Positions 35,972 through 45,388 of a stretch of 64,000 bases of DNA are shown here, one piece after another (position 1 is the stretch's first letter; every line of letters begins with the position of its first letter). The position numbers and the translations under genes were made by a program. Origin of the DNA: Stappia sp. ES.058 (GTDB lineage: Bacteria > Pseudomonadota > Alphaproteobacteria > Rhizobiales > Stappiaceae); the NCBI RefSeq assembly GCF_900105595.1, contig NZ_LT629784.1, positions 2,046,001 through 2,110,000 of the forward strand, in the 5' to 3' direction. The notes beneath the pieces were generated by a model, which was not told where the DNA came from, did no database searches, and saw nothing but the letters and a program-made list of their open reading frames with translations.

Positions 35972-36520
35972 TCAGTCCGACCCCACCCAGTCCGGCATCG
36001 CGTGGATCATCTTGGCCAGAAGCGCATCGAAGGTGGCTCGCTCCGGCGCGCTGAGGACCGCGCGCATTGCCGTCTGGCGGACCTCGAACAAGGGCACCAC
36101 CTGCGAAATCACCTCCTGCCCTGCCCGCGTCAGCCTGAGCAGCTTCGCCCGCTTGTCACCGACATCCGTCTCGCGTTCGATAAGGGCCTTGCCGAGAAGG
36201 TCGGAGACGGCCCGGCTGATCGAGTTCTTCGGCAGGCCTGTCGCCAGGCTGACGTCGCGCGCCACCAGCCCCGGTTTCTGCAGCAGGCTGAACAGGATCA
36301 CGAACTCGGGCCGCGACAGGCCGAAGCGCTCGCCCACATCCCGGTAGATCGGCCCGGTGAAGAAATTGGCGATGAAGCTGATGCTCCACGACGGCACCAG
36401 TTCCGTGTCGTTGAGCATTGTCACCGCGAGCGCGCCGAAACGGTCGGCGAGAGCCTGCTCGCCACCGGCGCGAGAAGGTTCTCCCGGCGTCAGGGAGCTG
36501 GCGATGGCGGAGTCGGGCAT
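35972..36520 (-). CDS. MarR family transcriptional regulator next to the TRAP operon
   Basis: 182 residues: VGERFGLSRPEFVILFSLLQ, VSLATGLPKNSISRAVSDLL (recognition helix) and the wing ETDVGDKRAKLLRLTRAGQE. It is divergent from the dctP gene (103 nt between the two starts) and the gap carries two TTCCAGATGG-type operator-like sites. It is probably the repressor of the TRAP operon and of itself. Start chosen at MPDSAIASS; upstream in-frame sequence is antisense to dctP. Confidence 0.88.
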   Translation of the reverse strand: MPDSAIASSLTPGEPSRAGGEQALADRFGALAVTMLNDTELVPSWSISFIANFFTGPIYRDVGERFGLSRPEFVILFSLLQKPGLVARDVSLATGLPKNSISRAVSDLLGKALIERETDVGDKRAKLLRLTRAGQEVISQVVPLFEVRQTAMRAVLSAPERATFDALLAKMIHAMPDWVGSD

Positions 36521-36542
36521 GGCAGGTCCCCTGATGGAGAAA

Positions 36543-36580
36543 GTTCCAGATGGAACTTTACATTTGGTTCCAGATGGCAC
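36543..36580. promoter_or_regulatory. Two operator-like sites in the MarR / TRAP divergent promoter
   Basis: GTTCCAGATGGAAC at 36543-36556 is a perfect 6-2-6 palindrome. GTTCCAGATGGCAC at 36567-36580 is a second copy with one change. The copies are 24 nt apart start to start, roughly two helical turns, so two dimers could bind on one face. They fill the gap between the marR and dctP starts. Confidence 0.75.
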
Positions 36581-36622
36581 TAAATGTCTCCCATAAGCGT
36601 TGAATACGCAAGGGAGGAAGAC

Positions 36623-37600
36623 ATGCGCAAGATAGTGGTTCTGGCCGGCGCCCTGGTGACGGGGCTCTTGACGGGAACAGCCGAGGCCCGCGAGCTGAGG
36701 CTTCTTGGCAGCTTTCCGGAGAATTTCGTTTTCACCCGCGAGATCGCCAAGCCGTTCATCGAGACCCTCGCCCGGGAAACCGGCGGCTCGCTGAGCGTCG
36801 TCTTCACCGGACCGGATGCGGTTCCCGGCCTCGAGCAGTTCGAACCCGTCCAGGCCGGCGCCTTCGACATGCTGTTCACCCATCCCGCCTATCACGCGGG
36901 AACCACCCCGGTCGGCCTGTCCATCGACGCGATCTCGACCGATCCGGACAAGCGCCGCGCCTCCGGCGTGATCGACTTCATCGACGCCCACTATCGCACG
37001 CTCGGCATGAAGCTGATCGCCGCGCCGGCGACCGGAACCAAGGGCTTCCGGTACTTCCTCAAGGAGCCGGTCGAGGGAACGCCGGGTCTCAAGGGACGCA
37101 AGATCCGCGGCACCGTCTCCTACCATCCGATGATCGAGGCGCTCGGCGGCAGCGGCGTCGTCATGGGCGGCGGCGACGTCTATTCCGCATTGCAGACCGG
37201 CGTCATCGACGGCGCCGCCTGGGGCCTGACCGGCGCCCGGGACTTCAAGTGGAACGAGGTCGCCGGCTACATGGCCGACCCCGTCTTCGGCCAGGTCGGT
37301 CTGATGATCTTCATGAACCTGGACACCTGGAACGACCTCACCGACGAAGAACGCGCGACGATCGAGCGCGCGGCCGTTGAACTCGAGCGCGACACCATCG
37401 ATCGCTTCGACGACCTCGCCGTGCAGGAAAAGAGCGACCTGCTCGAACTCGGCATGAAGATGACAAGCTTTTCCGACGAGGAAGGCAAGGACTTCGATGC
37501 GCTGTGGGCGAACGGTGTCTGGGCGGTTGCGGAAAAAAGCGCCCCCGAGCCGGTCGGCGCGCTGCGCAAGCTTGCCCGCGACGCCGAACTGACGGACTGA
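36623..37600 (+). CDS. dctP: TRAP transporter substrate-binding protein (DctP family)
   Basis: 325-residue periplasmic receptor. Signal peptide MRKIVVLAGALVTGLLTGTA is cleaved before the mature start (RELRLLGSFPENFVFTREIA). The family pattern TRGAxD-like QAGAFDMLFTHPAYHAGTTP, KGRKIRGTVSYHPMIEALGG and GGGDVYSALQTGVIDGAAWG are typical of DctP proteins. Start chosen at the ATG after GGGAGG. First gene of dctPQM plus an alpha/beta hydrolase; the substrate is unknown. Confidence 0.93.
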   Translation: MRKIVVLAGALVTGLLTGTAEARELRLLGSFPENFVFTREIAKPFIETLARETGGSLSVVFTGPDAVPGLEQFEPVQAGAFDMLFTHPAYHAGTTPVGLSIDAISTDPDKRRASGVIDFIDAHYRTLGMKLIAAPATGTKGFRYFLKEPVEGTPGLKGRKIRGTVSYHPMIEALGGSGVVMGGGDVYSALQTGVIDGAAWGLTGARDFKWNEVAGYMADPVFGQVGLMIFMNLDTWNDLTDEERATIERAAVELERDTIDRFDDLAVQEKSDLLELGMKMTSFSDEEGKDFDALWANGVWAVAEKSAPEPVGALRKLARDAELTD

Positions 37601-37648
37601 TCCCGCGCCGCTCGCGTCACAATGCACAAACGGCAGGGATCGCGCCTC

Positions 37649-38158
37649 ATGCACCGCCTCGCCCACATCCATGACCGGACCTCCCGCGGGCTTTTCCTGC
37701 TTGCGGGATGCGGGCTCGTCGCCGCCACGGCGCTCTATGTGTTCGAGGTCGTGGCGCGCTACGTCTTCGACGCACCGACGACGTGGTCCGGCGAGGCGGT
37801 GCAATATGCGCTTGCCGTCGTGATCTTTTGCGCCCTGCCCGAGATCACCCGCACCCGCGCCCATGTCGCCATCGACCTCGTCCCCGAAGCGGCCGGACCG
37901 CGTGCAGCACTCTGGCTTGGCCGCTTCAACCTCGCGGTCGCCGCAACCGCCTGCGGCGTCTCCGGCTGGATCGTCGCCGGCGAGGCCGTGAAACAGTTCC
38001 AGAGGGGCCTGATGACCAACGCCGCAAACCCGATCCCGCGCTGGTGGATCACTGCCGTCATCGCGCTCGGCCTTTCAAGCGCGGCGGTGCATCTCGCACG
38101 CCAGCTCGCCGAAACGCGTCGCCAGGCACGTGGCGAAACGCATCCGGAACCGCACTGA
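37649..38158 (+). CDS. dctQ: TRAP transporter small permease (DctQ family)
   Basis: 169-residue four-helix membrane protein: RGLFLLAGCGLVAATALYVF, WSGEAVQYALAVVIFCALPE, LWLGRFNLAVAATACGVSGW and WWITAVIALGLSSAAVHLAR. The DctQ hallmarks FEVVARYVFDAPTTWSGEA and ITRTRAHVAIDLV are present. I prefer the second methionine (37649), which has AGGGA upstream; a start at 37622 is possible. Its stop overlaps the dctM start (TGATG). Confidence 0.9.
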   Translation: MHRLAHIHDRTSRGLFLLAGCGLVAATALYVFEVVARYVFDAPTTWSGEAVQYALAVVIFCALPEITRTRAHVAIDLVPEAAGPRAALWLGRFNLAVAATACGVSGWIVAGEAVKQFQRGLMTNAANPIPRWWITAVIALGLSSAAVHLARQLAETRRQARGETHPEPH

Positions 38159-39477
38159 TGACCTGGGCCGTCTTCCTGCTGGTCGCCATCGGCCTGCTTC
38201 TGGCGCTGCTCTTCGCCGGCGTGCGTATCTTCGCCGCCTTCCTGGCGCTCAATCTCGTCGGCCTGACTCTCTTGCTCGGACCGCGCGGCTTCGGCCTGTT
38301 CTCCAATTCCATCTATGAAACGGCGACCTCCCCCTCGCTGATGACCGTCGCGCTCTTCGTGCTGATGGGCGAGGTCCTGTTCCGCTCGGGAACCGTCGCC
38401 GTCCTGTTCGACAGCATCGACCGGCTGGTCGGCGGGCTGCGGGGCCGCCTCTATGTGGTGACCATCGCGCTTTCCACCGTCTTCGGCGCGCTGTCGGGCT
38501 CCGCCGTCGCCGTGGCGGCCATGCTCGGCCGGTCCGTCCTGCCGCTGATGCAGGCGCGCGGCTACGACACACGGCTTTCCGCCGGAACGATCCTCGCCGG
38601 GGCCAGCCTCGCGCCGATCATTCCGCCGAGTCTGCTGGCGATCATTGTCGGGTCGCTCGCCGATGTCTCGATCGCCGGCCTGCTCGTCGCCGGCATCCTT
38701 CCCGGCATCCTGTTCGCCGGCCTTACCCTCGCCTGGGTGATTGTGAGCGGCGACAGCGGTGTCGAACGGCAATCCGCAGACGCCGTCGGACGGATCGCAT
38801 CCCCGAGCGCCGCCGGCCTCTCCGTGCCCCTGGCGATCGCCCGCATGCTGCCTTTCCTGATCGTCGTCTTTTCCGTAATGGGGCTGATCCTGCTCGGCAT
38901 CGCCACCCCCTCGGAGGCCGCCGCCACCGGGGTGGTCGGCGCCATCGTCGTTGCCGCGCTGTTCGGACGCCTGTCGCTGCGCATGCTGGGCGAAGCGGTC
39001 TCCTCCGCGGTCACCATCGCCGGCGTCATTCTCGTCATCGTCTGCTCGGCCAAGCTTTTCAGCCAGCTGCTGTCGCTGGCCGGCGCAACGCGCGGTCTCG
39101 TCGCCCTGACCGGCGAGCTCGGCCTCGGCCCCGACCTCACGCTGCTCCTGATGATGCTGATTCCTTTCTTTCTGTGCATGTTCATCGACCAGATCGCTTT
39201 CATGCTGCTGGCGGTGCCGATCTACCAGCCGATCGTCGCGTCGATGGGCTACGATCCGATCTGGTTCTGGACGTTGTTCCTGATCATCCTGACAGTCGGC
39301 AGCCTGACGCCGCCCTTCGGCTACACGCTCTTTGCCCTGCGCGGCGCCAATCCGACGCTCAGCACGGCACGCGTCTTTTCCGCCGCATGGCCAGTGGTCG
39401 GCATCTTCCTTTCCGGCATGGTGATCCTGTGGGCGCTTCCCGGTCTCGTCACCGCGATCCCGGCGCTGCTCAAATGA
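38158..39477 (+). CDS. dctM: TRAP transporter large permease (DctM family)
   Basis: 439-residue inner-membrane protein with about 12 helices, the sodium-coupled transport subunit. Family segments include VALFVLMGEVLFRSGTVAVL, GALSGSAVAVAAMLGRSVLP, AGASLAPIIPPSLLAIIVGS and GIATPSEAAATGVVGAIVVA. Starts inside the dctQ stop and its own stop overlaps the start of the next gene by 4 nt, so translation is coupled across three genes. Confidence 0.94.
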   Translation: MTWAVFLLVAIGLLLALLFAGVRIFAAFLALNLVGLTLLLGPRGFGLFSNSIYETATSPSLMTVALFVLMGEVLFRSGTVAVLFDSIDRLVGGLRGRLYVVTIALSTVFGALSGSAVAVAAMLGRSVLPLMQARGYDTRLSAGTILAGASLAPIIPPSLLAIIVGSLADVSIAGLLVAGILPGILFAGLTLAWVIVSGDSGVERQSADAVGRIASPSAAGLSVPLAIARMLPFLIVVFSVMGLILLGIATPSEAAATGVVGAIVVAALFGRLSLRMLGEAVSSAVTIAGVILVIVCSAKLFSQLLSLAGATRGLVALTGELGLGPDLTLLLMMLIPFFLCMFIDQIAFMLLAVPIYQPIVASMGYDPIWFWTLFLIILTVGSLTPPFGYTLFALRGANPTLSTARVFSAAWPVVGIFLSGMVILWALPGLVTAIPALLK

Positions 39478-40448
39478 GCTGGCGCCGACATGACACCGCG
39501 ACCTCGCATTTCGTGGCCTCGACGGACGAGACGGACCTTGCGCTGCATCTGCGCGCCCATGGCGACGACCCCGCACGCACGCCGGTCCTCTTCGTGCATG
39601 GCGCGACCTACGCCAGCCGGCTCTACGACGTACCCCATCCCGGGGCAAGCTGGTTGAAGGCCACTGCGGATGCCGGCTTTGCCGCCTATGCGCTCGACAT
39701 TCGCGGCTACGGAAAATCGCACTCCGCCCGCATGGAGCACACAAAGGCGCCCTACGCCCGCGCATCGGCGGCACGGCGCGACATCGACGACGCGGTCAAC
39801 TGGATCCTCGCCCGGCACGACCGGCTCCAGTTGCATCTGGTCGGCGGATCCTGGGGATCGATCACCACAGCCTCCTACGCCGCCGGTACGGGTGCGGACA
39901 GGGTCGAGCGGCTCGTTCTCTACGCGCCGATCTTTGCGGAGAAGAACGACGCCTGGCTGTCTCTGCTTGCCGATCCGGCCGATGCGTCACGGCTCAATCC
40001 GGCCTTCGGCGCCTGCCGCCTCGTCACCGAAGCGGACACGCGTGCCCGCTGGGACGCGGAAATGCCGGAGGGCGCGGACTGGCGTGACGAGGACGTGTTC
40101 CAGGCGATGGTGCGCGCCTCGCTCGCCGACGACCCGCAGTCGCCGCGCCACGAGGCTCCCGCCTTCCGCGCGCCCAACGGCACCTTCGTCGATCTGTTCG
40201 AGGCGTTCAGCGCCCGCCCCCTCTACGATCCGGGTGCGATCCGCGCGCCGGCGTTGCTGATCCGCGGCGGGGCGGATCCGACCTCGACGCGCAGCGATGC
40301 GCTCCAGCTCTTCGACCGCCTCGGGTCGGAGCAAAAACACTATCTGGAGATCGCCAACGGCGCGCATTTCGTCAGCGCCGAGCGACAGGCCCCTTCCGTC
40401 TTCGACGCCACGGCGCGTTTTTTGCTGGAAACGGCACTGCATCCGTAG
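39474..40448 (+). CDS. Alpha/beta hydrolase
   Basis: 324-residue hydrolase. HGATYASRLYDVPHPGASW holds the oxyanion region, LVGGSWGSITTASYA the nucleophile serine in GGSWGS, LLIRGGADPTSTRSDA the acidic residue, and NGAHFVSAERQ the catalytic histidine. It overlaps dctM by 4 nt, so it belongs to the TRAP operon. A hydrolase coupled to an uptake system suggests that the imported compound is an ester or lactone that is cleaved in the cytoplasm, but the substrate is unknown. Confidence 0.88.
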   Translation: MSWRRHDTATSHFVASTDETDLALHLRAHGDDPARTPVLFVHGATYASRLYDVPHPGASWLKATADAGFAAYALDIRGYGKSHSARMEHTKAPYARASAARRDIDDAVNWILARHDRLQLHLVGGSWGSITTASYAAGTGADRVERLVLYAPIFAEKNDAWLSLLADPADASRLNPAFGACRLVTEADTRARWDAEMPEGADWRDEDVFQAMVRASLADDPQSPRHEAPAFRAPNGTFVDLFEAFSARPLYDPGAIRAPALLIRGGADPTSTRSDALQLFDRLGSEQKHYLEIANGAHFVSAERQAPSVFDATARFLLETALHP

Positions 40449-40605
40449 AGCACCAAAAAAAAATTTGGAAGCACGGTTCGTTAAAATTCAACCGGTTCCA
40501 GAAACCCCGTGTTCGAGCTTCCCCCTCCATCTTTGATCCGAGGAAGAAAATTATTCTTCTCTTTACCTGACTCAACGCAAGTGAACCAAAACAAGGATCG
40601 GTCGC

Positions 40606-42213
40606 ATGCGTCATCATGTTGCAAGCCGGAGCGCGGCATCTCCCCTCCTTGATCACCTGCTGAACAGCGTTCACCAGGGCATCACGGTGTTCGATGCGGA
40701 TCTGCGTCTCGTCCTCGCCAACGACACGGCCCTTCAGATGCTCGGCGTTCCTGCAGGTCTTCTCCAGGACATGCCGACGATGGAACAACTGTTGCGGTTC
40801 AACGCCGAGCGCGGCGACTACGGCCCCGGCGACCGGGAAGAGCAGATCAGGAGCCGCCTCGAACTGGCCGCCAGCCAGGAGGCCCACGACTTCGAGCGAA
40901 CACGCCCGGACGGCACGATCCTGCGCATCCAGGGCACGCCGATGGCCGACGGCGGTTTCGTGACCCTTTACTCCGACGTCACCGAGCTTCGGCGCCAGGA
41001 ACGGGAACTGGCGGCCTCGCACGTTCGGCTGGAGGAGCGCCTGGAGGCGCGCACGGCCGAACTGCGCAAGGAGCACGACATGCTGGTCAACGCGGTGAAT
41101 GCCGTGCGCGACGGACTGGTCATTGTCGACCGGAACGGACGCATCGTGCTCGCCAACGAAACCTTCGAGCGTCTGTTTCCCTATCGCGATGACTTCGGCC
41201 GCCAGGACGCCGATATCCTCCCGGTCCTGCACCGCTACGGCCCCTGCGGCCTGGTCGAGGCGCTCGAGGGCATCGACAGCGACCCGGAAACGCCCAGCGA
41301 GTTCCAGTTCCGGACCGGCGCCTGGTATCGGGTCAGCCGCCGGCCGACCGGCGACGACGGGACGATTACCTACAAGTTCACCGACATCACGACCTTCAAG
41401 AAACAGCACCGCACGCTGCAGCGGCATACCGACAAGCTGGTCAAGATGCTGCGCCACGAGCAGGAGGTCAACGAGATGCAGCGGGAGTTCGTGTCGATGG
41501 CCTCGCATGAATTCCGCACGCCGCTGGCGATCATAGACAGCAATGCACAGCGGCTCCTGCGCCGCCTGCAGGTGGCACGAAACCGCGTCGACGGGGCGCC
41601 GCCCGATCCCGATACCCAGATCGAACGGCTCGGCCATATACGCGAATCCGTCGACCGGATGCAGTATCTGATCAATCGTTTCCTGCGCTTTTCGAAGGGA
41701 CAGTCGGGCGCACTCGAGATCGAGCCCGTCGACGCTCCGTTGCGCGAGCTGGTCGAGACCGTGTGCACGCGTCAAATGCGGGTCTGCGCCACGCACAAGA
41801 TCGATGTCGACCTCGCCGGCCTGCCCGAAATGTCGCGCATCGACACCAGTCTCATTGAGCAATGTGTCGACAACGTCGTGTCGAATGCGATCAAGTATTC
41901 CCCCGCCGGCGAGCGCATCCATGTACGCGGCGATGTGGAGGGACGCTTCGCGGTCGTTCGCGTCACCGACTGCGGCGTCGGCATCCCGGCGAACGAGATC
42001 CCCAAGATCTGCAATCGTTACTATCGCGCAACGACCGCAAGCGGGATCGCAGGAACCGGGATCGGCCTGCATATGGCCAACATGATCGTAACCGGACATG
42101 GCGGCAAGCTGGTGGTCTCGAGCAAGGTCGGCGACGGCACGACCGTGGAGATTCACCTTCCCGTCGCGCAGAACGTCAACGAAGTGTCAGAATCGAGCAA
42201 GGCAGCATCATGA
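40606..42213 (+). CDS. PAS-containing sensor histidine kinase
   Basis: 535 residues, no transmembrane segment. Residues 10-125 form a PAS-7 domain (HLLNSVHQGITVFDADLRLV), 126-160 a coiled coil, and 160-265 a second PAS (LVNAVNAVRDGLVIVDRNGR). HisKA has the phosphorylation site H301 in MASHEFRTPLAIID. HATPase motifs: N box CVDNVVSNAIKYSP, G1 DCGVGIPANEI, G2 GTGIGLHMANMIV. It overlaps the response regulator gene by 4 nt, so the two form a two-component pair. The signal is probably sensed in the cytosol. Confidence 0.93.
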   Translation: MRHHVASRSAASPLLDHLLNSVHQGITVFDADLRLVLANDTALQMLGVPAGLLQDMPTMEQLLRFNAERGDYGPGDREEQIRSRLELAASQEAHDFERTRPDGTILRIQGTPMADGGFVTLYSDVTELRRQERELAASHVRLEERLEARTAELRKEHDMLVNAVNAVRDGLVIVDRNGRIVLANETFERLFPYRDDFGRQDADILPVLHRYGPCGLVEALEGIDSDPETPSEFQFRTGAWYRVSRRPTGDDGTITYKFTDITTFKKQHRTLQRHTDKLVKMLRHEQEVNEMQREFVSMASHEFRTPLAIIDSNAQRLLRRLQVARNRVDGAPPDPDTQIERLGHIRESVDRMQYLINRFLRFSKGQSGALEIEPVDAPLRELVETVCTRQMRVCATHKIDVDLAGLPEMSRIDTSLIEQCVDNVVSNAIKYSPAGERIHVRGDVEGRFAVVRVTDCGVGIPANEIPKICNRYYRATTASGIAGTGIGLHMANMIVTGHGGKLVVSSKVGDGTTVEIHLPVAQNVNEVSESSKAAS

Positions 42214-43031
42214 ACAAGAAACAGACGATCCTGTGCATCGAGGACGAACCCCTTCTGCTCAAGGACCTCAAGGAAGAACTCGAGGACGCAGGCTACGAGG
42301 TCGTCACCGCAAGCAACGGAAAGGAAGGACTCGACGCCCTCGCCCGGATCAAGCCGGACCTCATTTTGTGCGATATGATGATGCCGATCATGAACGGCCC
42401 GGACCTGCTTGAGCGTATCCGCAAGGACCATCCGGCGCTCACCGGCGTGCCCTTCATATTCCTGACCGCGCTCGCCACCCGCGAAAACATCATCAAGGGC
42501 AAGCGCCTGGGCGCCGACGACTATCTGACCAAGCCGATAGATTTTGACATGCTCCTCGCCACGGTCGAGGCAAGGCTGAAAGAGGTTGAACGGATCAGCG
42601 GCGCCCACAAGCGGCAGTTGGCCAAGATCGCGAAGGCCGTGCGCAACATGACCCAGTCGAGGGGGCCGCTCGACATCGTCATCGTCGGCTCCAACCCGAA
42701 GATCACCGAACCGATCCGCTCCGCCCTCGACGAACTGGGCTGCAAGGTCACGCTGGTGTCCCAGGAAAGCCTGGCGCAAAGGCAGCTATGTCTGGACTCT
42801 CCCGACATCACGCTCCTCGTCTACAGCAAGATCGTGCACTATTTCCTGCAAAACCTGACCCGGCCCGGCGGGCGGGCGCACAAGGGAAAGATTGTCCTGC
42901 TTGCCCCGCCGCACCTGCCGGAAGACACGCGCAACGGCCTCGTCGAAACCGGCGTCGACGATTTTCTGGAGTACCCCTATCGTCCCGTCGACGTCTTCAA
43001 GCTGCTGATGGCCGGGCTTCAGCCGGCCTGA
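42210..43031 (+). CDS. Response regulator with a second, degenerate receiver-like domain
   Basis: 273 residues. The first receiver is complete: ED pair at 11-12, phospho-acceptor D55 in LILCDMMMPIMNG, T/S in FLTALATRE and K108 in DYLTKPIDF. Residues about 150-273 have a receiver-like fold pattern (LDIVIVGSNPKITEPIRSAL, DITLLVYSKIVHYFL, DDFLEYPYRPVDVFKLL) but no aspartate at the acceptor position. There is no DNA-binding or enzymatic output domain, so it may act through protein contact. Coupled to the kinase gene. Confidence 0.9.
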   Translation: MNKKQTILCIEDEPLLLKDLKEELEDAGYEVVTASNGKEGLDALARIKPDLILCDMMMPIMNGPDLLERIRKDHPALTGVPFIFLTALATRENIIKGKRLGADDYLTKPIDFDMLLATVEARLKEVERISGAHKRQLAKIAKAVRNMTQSRGPLDIVIVGSNPKITEPIRSALDELGCKVTLVSQESLAQRQLCLDSPDITLLVYSKIVHYFLQNLTRPGGRAHKGKIVLLAPPHLPEDTRNGLVETGVDDFLEYPYRPVDVFKLLMAGLQPA

Positions 43032-43106
43032 GCGTTTGCCGGCGCTGCCGGTCAAAGGGCGTTTCGACACGCCGGCCCCCTCAGCCGCAAGCCCCGCGAA
43101 CGCGAA

Positions 43107-43138
43107 ACGGGCGGCACCGGTGCTTCGGTGCCGCCCGT
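43107..43138. terminator. 13-bp hairpin between convergent regulator and aap operon
   Basis: ACGGGCGGCACCG, six-nt loop, CGGTGCCGCCCGT: a perfect stem in the gap between the convergent response-regulator and aapP genes. No strong T-run, so it may be a processing or bidirectional terminator element. Confidence 0.6.
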
Positions 43139-43222
43139 CTCATGTGTCTTTCGCAAGCGTGTTTCGCGCGCAACCGCATCCCGCGCGCCGCAGCGGGACG
43201 CGGAGCCTTGCGCGTCATGCCC

Positions 43223-44011
43223 TCAGTGCAGGATCTGGCTGAGGAACAGCTTGGTGCGCTCGTGTTGCGGGTTGGTGAAGAACTGCTCCGGTTCGTTCTG
43301 CTCCACGATCATGCCCTGATCCATGAAGATCACCCGGTTGGCGACCTGACGCGCAAACCCCATTTCATGGGTCACGCACAGCATGGTCATGCCCTCTTCG
43401 GCAAGGCTGACCATCACGTCCAGCACTTCCTTGATCATCTCGGGATCGAGCGCCGAGGTCGGCTCGTCGAACAGCATGATCTTCGGGCTCATGCACAGCG
43501 AGCGGGCGATGGCGACGCGCTGCTGCTGGCCACCGGACAACTGGCCGGGATACTTGCTGGCCTGCTCGGGGATCTTCACCCGCTCCAGATAATGCATCGC
43601 GATTTCCTCGGCCTTGGCCTTGGGCATCTTGCGCACCCAGATCGGCGCGAGCGTGCAGTTTTCCAGGATCGTGAGATGCGGGAAGAGGTTGAAGTGCTGG
43701 AAGCACATGCCGACCTCGCGGCGAATCTCGTCGATCTTCTTCAGATCGTCGGTCAGTTCGATGCCGTCGACGGCGATCATTCCCTTCTGGTGTTCCTCCA
43801 GACGGTTGATGCAGCGGATCATCGTCGATTTGCCGGAGCCGGACGGACCGCAGATGACGATGCGCTCGCCGCGCATGACCTTGAGGTTGATGTCGCGCAG
43901 CACGTGGAAATCCCCGTACCACTTGTTCATGTTCTCGATCTCGATGGCGACGTCCGTGTCCGAGATATGCATCGTCGGACGGGTAACGGCTGCGGCTGCA
44001 TTGTCGGTCAT
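43223..44011 (-). CDS. aapP: General L-amino acid ABC transporter ATP-binding protein AapP
   Basis: 262-residue ATPase of the polar amino-acid family. Walker [11 protein letters not shown]-loop [17 protein letters not shown], signature [16 protein letters not shown], Walker [16 protein letters not shown] and the switch histidine in THEMG are intact. The sequence [20 protein letters not shown] is typical of AapP in Hyphomicrobiales. Last gene of the operon aapJQMP. A start at the second methionine (MHISDTDV) is possible. Confidence 0.95.
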   Translation of the reverse strand: MTDNAAAAVTRPTMHISDTDVAIEIENMNKWYGDFHVLRDINLKVMRGERIVICGPSGSGKSTMIRCINRLEEHQKGMIAVDGIELTDDLKKIDEIRREVGMCFQHFNLFPHLTILENCTLAPIWVRKMPKAKAEEIAMHYLERVKIPEQASKYPGQLSGGQQQRVAIARSLCMSPKIMLFDEPTSALDPEMIKEVLDVMVSLAEEGMTMLCVTHEMGFARQVANRVIFMDQGMIVEQNEPEQFFTNPQHERTKLFLSQILH

Positions 44012-44081
44012 GTCTAGTTGCTCCAAACCTGAATAAGCGAGGCGATGTGCCGTGGATACCGGGTCGGCGGGAGACGCGCGG

Positions 44082-45383
44082 CTAGCGCGCGTGCCCCCTG
44101 TGCAGCCGCCGCTCCATGTACATGGAGTAACGCGACATGCCGAAGCAGAAGATCCAGAACACGAAGGCCGCAAAGATGAAGCCGGTGGCCGGCGTGTTCG
44201 GCGATGCCCAGTTGGCATCCGAGAAGTTCAGCGTCACGATGCCGAGCAGATCGAACAGGCCGATGATCAGCACCAGGCTGGTGTCCTTGAACAGGCCGAT
44301 GAAGGTGTTCACGATCCCCGGGATCACGAGCTTCAGCGCCTGTGGCAGGATGATCAGGCGCATGCCCTGCGAGTAGGACAGCCCCATCGCGTCGGCGGCT
44401 TCGTATTGCCCTTTCGAAATCGCCTGCAGCCCGCCGCGCACCACCTCTGCCATATAGGCGGAGGCAAACAGCGCGACGCCGATCAGGGCCCGCAGCAGCT
44501 TGTCGAAGTTGACGCCGTCGGGCAGAAACAGCGGCAGCATCACCGACGACATGAACAAGACGGTGATCAGCGGCACGCCGCGCCAGAACTCGATGAAGAT
44601 CACCGAAATCAGCCGCACGGCCGGCAGATGCGAGCGACGACCAAGGGCGAGAACGATGCCGATCGGGAAGGACGCCACGATGCCGACGATGGCAACCACA
44701 AGCGTGACCAGCAAACCGCCCCACAACTGCGTCTCGACGAACTCCAGCCCAAAGTCGAAGGCGGCGATGGCAAAGACCAGCGCCACCGATGCAACGCCAA
44801 GGCCGACGCCGATCAAGGGGCGTCCGAACGGGATCTTTGCGTTGATGCAGACCGCCGCGACAATTCCCAGCAGCACCGCCGAAAGCGCGGCATAGGTGAG
44901 CCAGAACCCGGCCGAGATGTCGACGTTGCCGCCCGTGAGCAGGATGAAACCGACAATCGGAAACACCACGATCAGATAAAGCACGGTCTCGCGCTTGAAC
45001 GGAACCTGGGGGATTGCCGCCGGAACCAGGCCGGCGATCAGCAACAGGCCCGTCAGATCGACGCGCCAGCGCTCCTCGAACGGATAGCGCCCGTACATGA
45101 ACTGACCGAACTTCGCGTTGACGAAGGCCCAGCAGGCCCCCGCTCCTTCCACGACGCAGGCGTCCCGACTGCTGCCGGTGTAGACCGCATCGATGAACAG
45201 CCAGTTGATGACCGGCGGCACGATCAGCGCGAGAATGGCGATGCCGACGATCGTCAGGATCGAGTTCCCGATCGAATCGAACAGATTGCCGCGTATCCAG
45301 CCAATGGTGCCGGTCTTGGTCGAAGGCGGCGCATATTGCGGGGCGTCTTCGGTGCGCACATAGGCGACTGTACCTGTATCCAT
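44082..45383 (-). CDS. aapM: General L-amino acid ABC transporter permease AapM
   Basis: 433-residue permease. Conserved cytoplasmic loop: [20 protein letters not shown] followed by [20 protein letters not shown] (the EAA motif that contacts AapP). About eight helices; the N-terminal region contains the WLFIDAVY segment seen in AapM. The start [13 protein letters not shown] lies 5 nt after the aapQ stop with GGAAAGG spanning that stop, so translation is coupled. Confidence 0.95.
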   Translation of the reverse strand: MDTGTVAYVRTEDAPQYAPPSTKTGTIGWIRGNLFDSIGNSILTIVGIAILALIVPPVINWLFIDAVYTGSSRDACVVEGAGACWAFVNAKFGQFMYGRYPFEERWRVDLTGLLLIAGLVPAAIPQVPFKRETVLYLIVVFPIVGFILLTGGNVDISAGFWLTYAALSAVLLGIVAAVCINAKIPFGRPLIGVGLGVASVALVFAIAAFDFGLEFVETQLWGGLLVTLVVAIVGIVASFPIGIVLALGRRSHLPAVRLISVIFIEFWRGVPLITVLFMSSVMLPLFLPDGVNFDKLLRALIGVALFASAYMAEVVRGGLQAISKGQYEAADAMGLSYSQGMRLIILPQALKLVIPGIVNTFIGLFKDTSLVLIIGLFDLLGIVTLNFSDANWASPNTPATGFIFAAFVFWIFCFGMSRYSMYMERRLHRGHAR

Positions 45384-45388
45384 CGCCT

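Noticed and set aside
37759-39774. 671-codon minus-strand frame opposite dctQM
   Set aside because: Antisense to TRAP permease genes with intact membrane segments; Gln/Arg/Asp-rich shadow translation.
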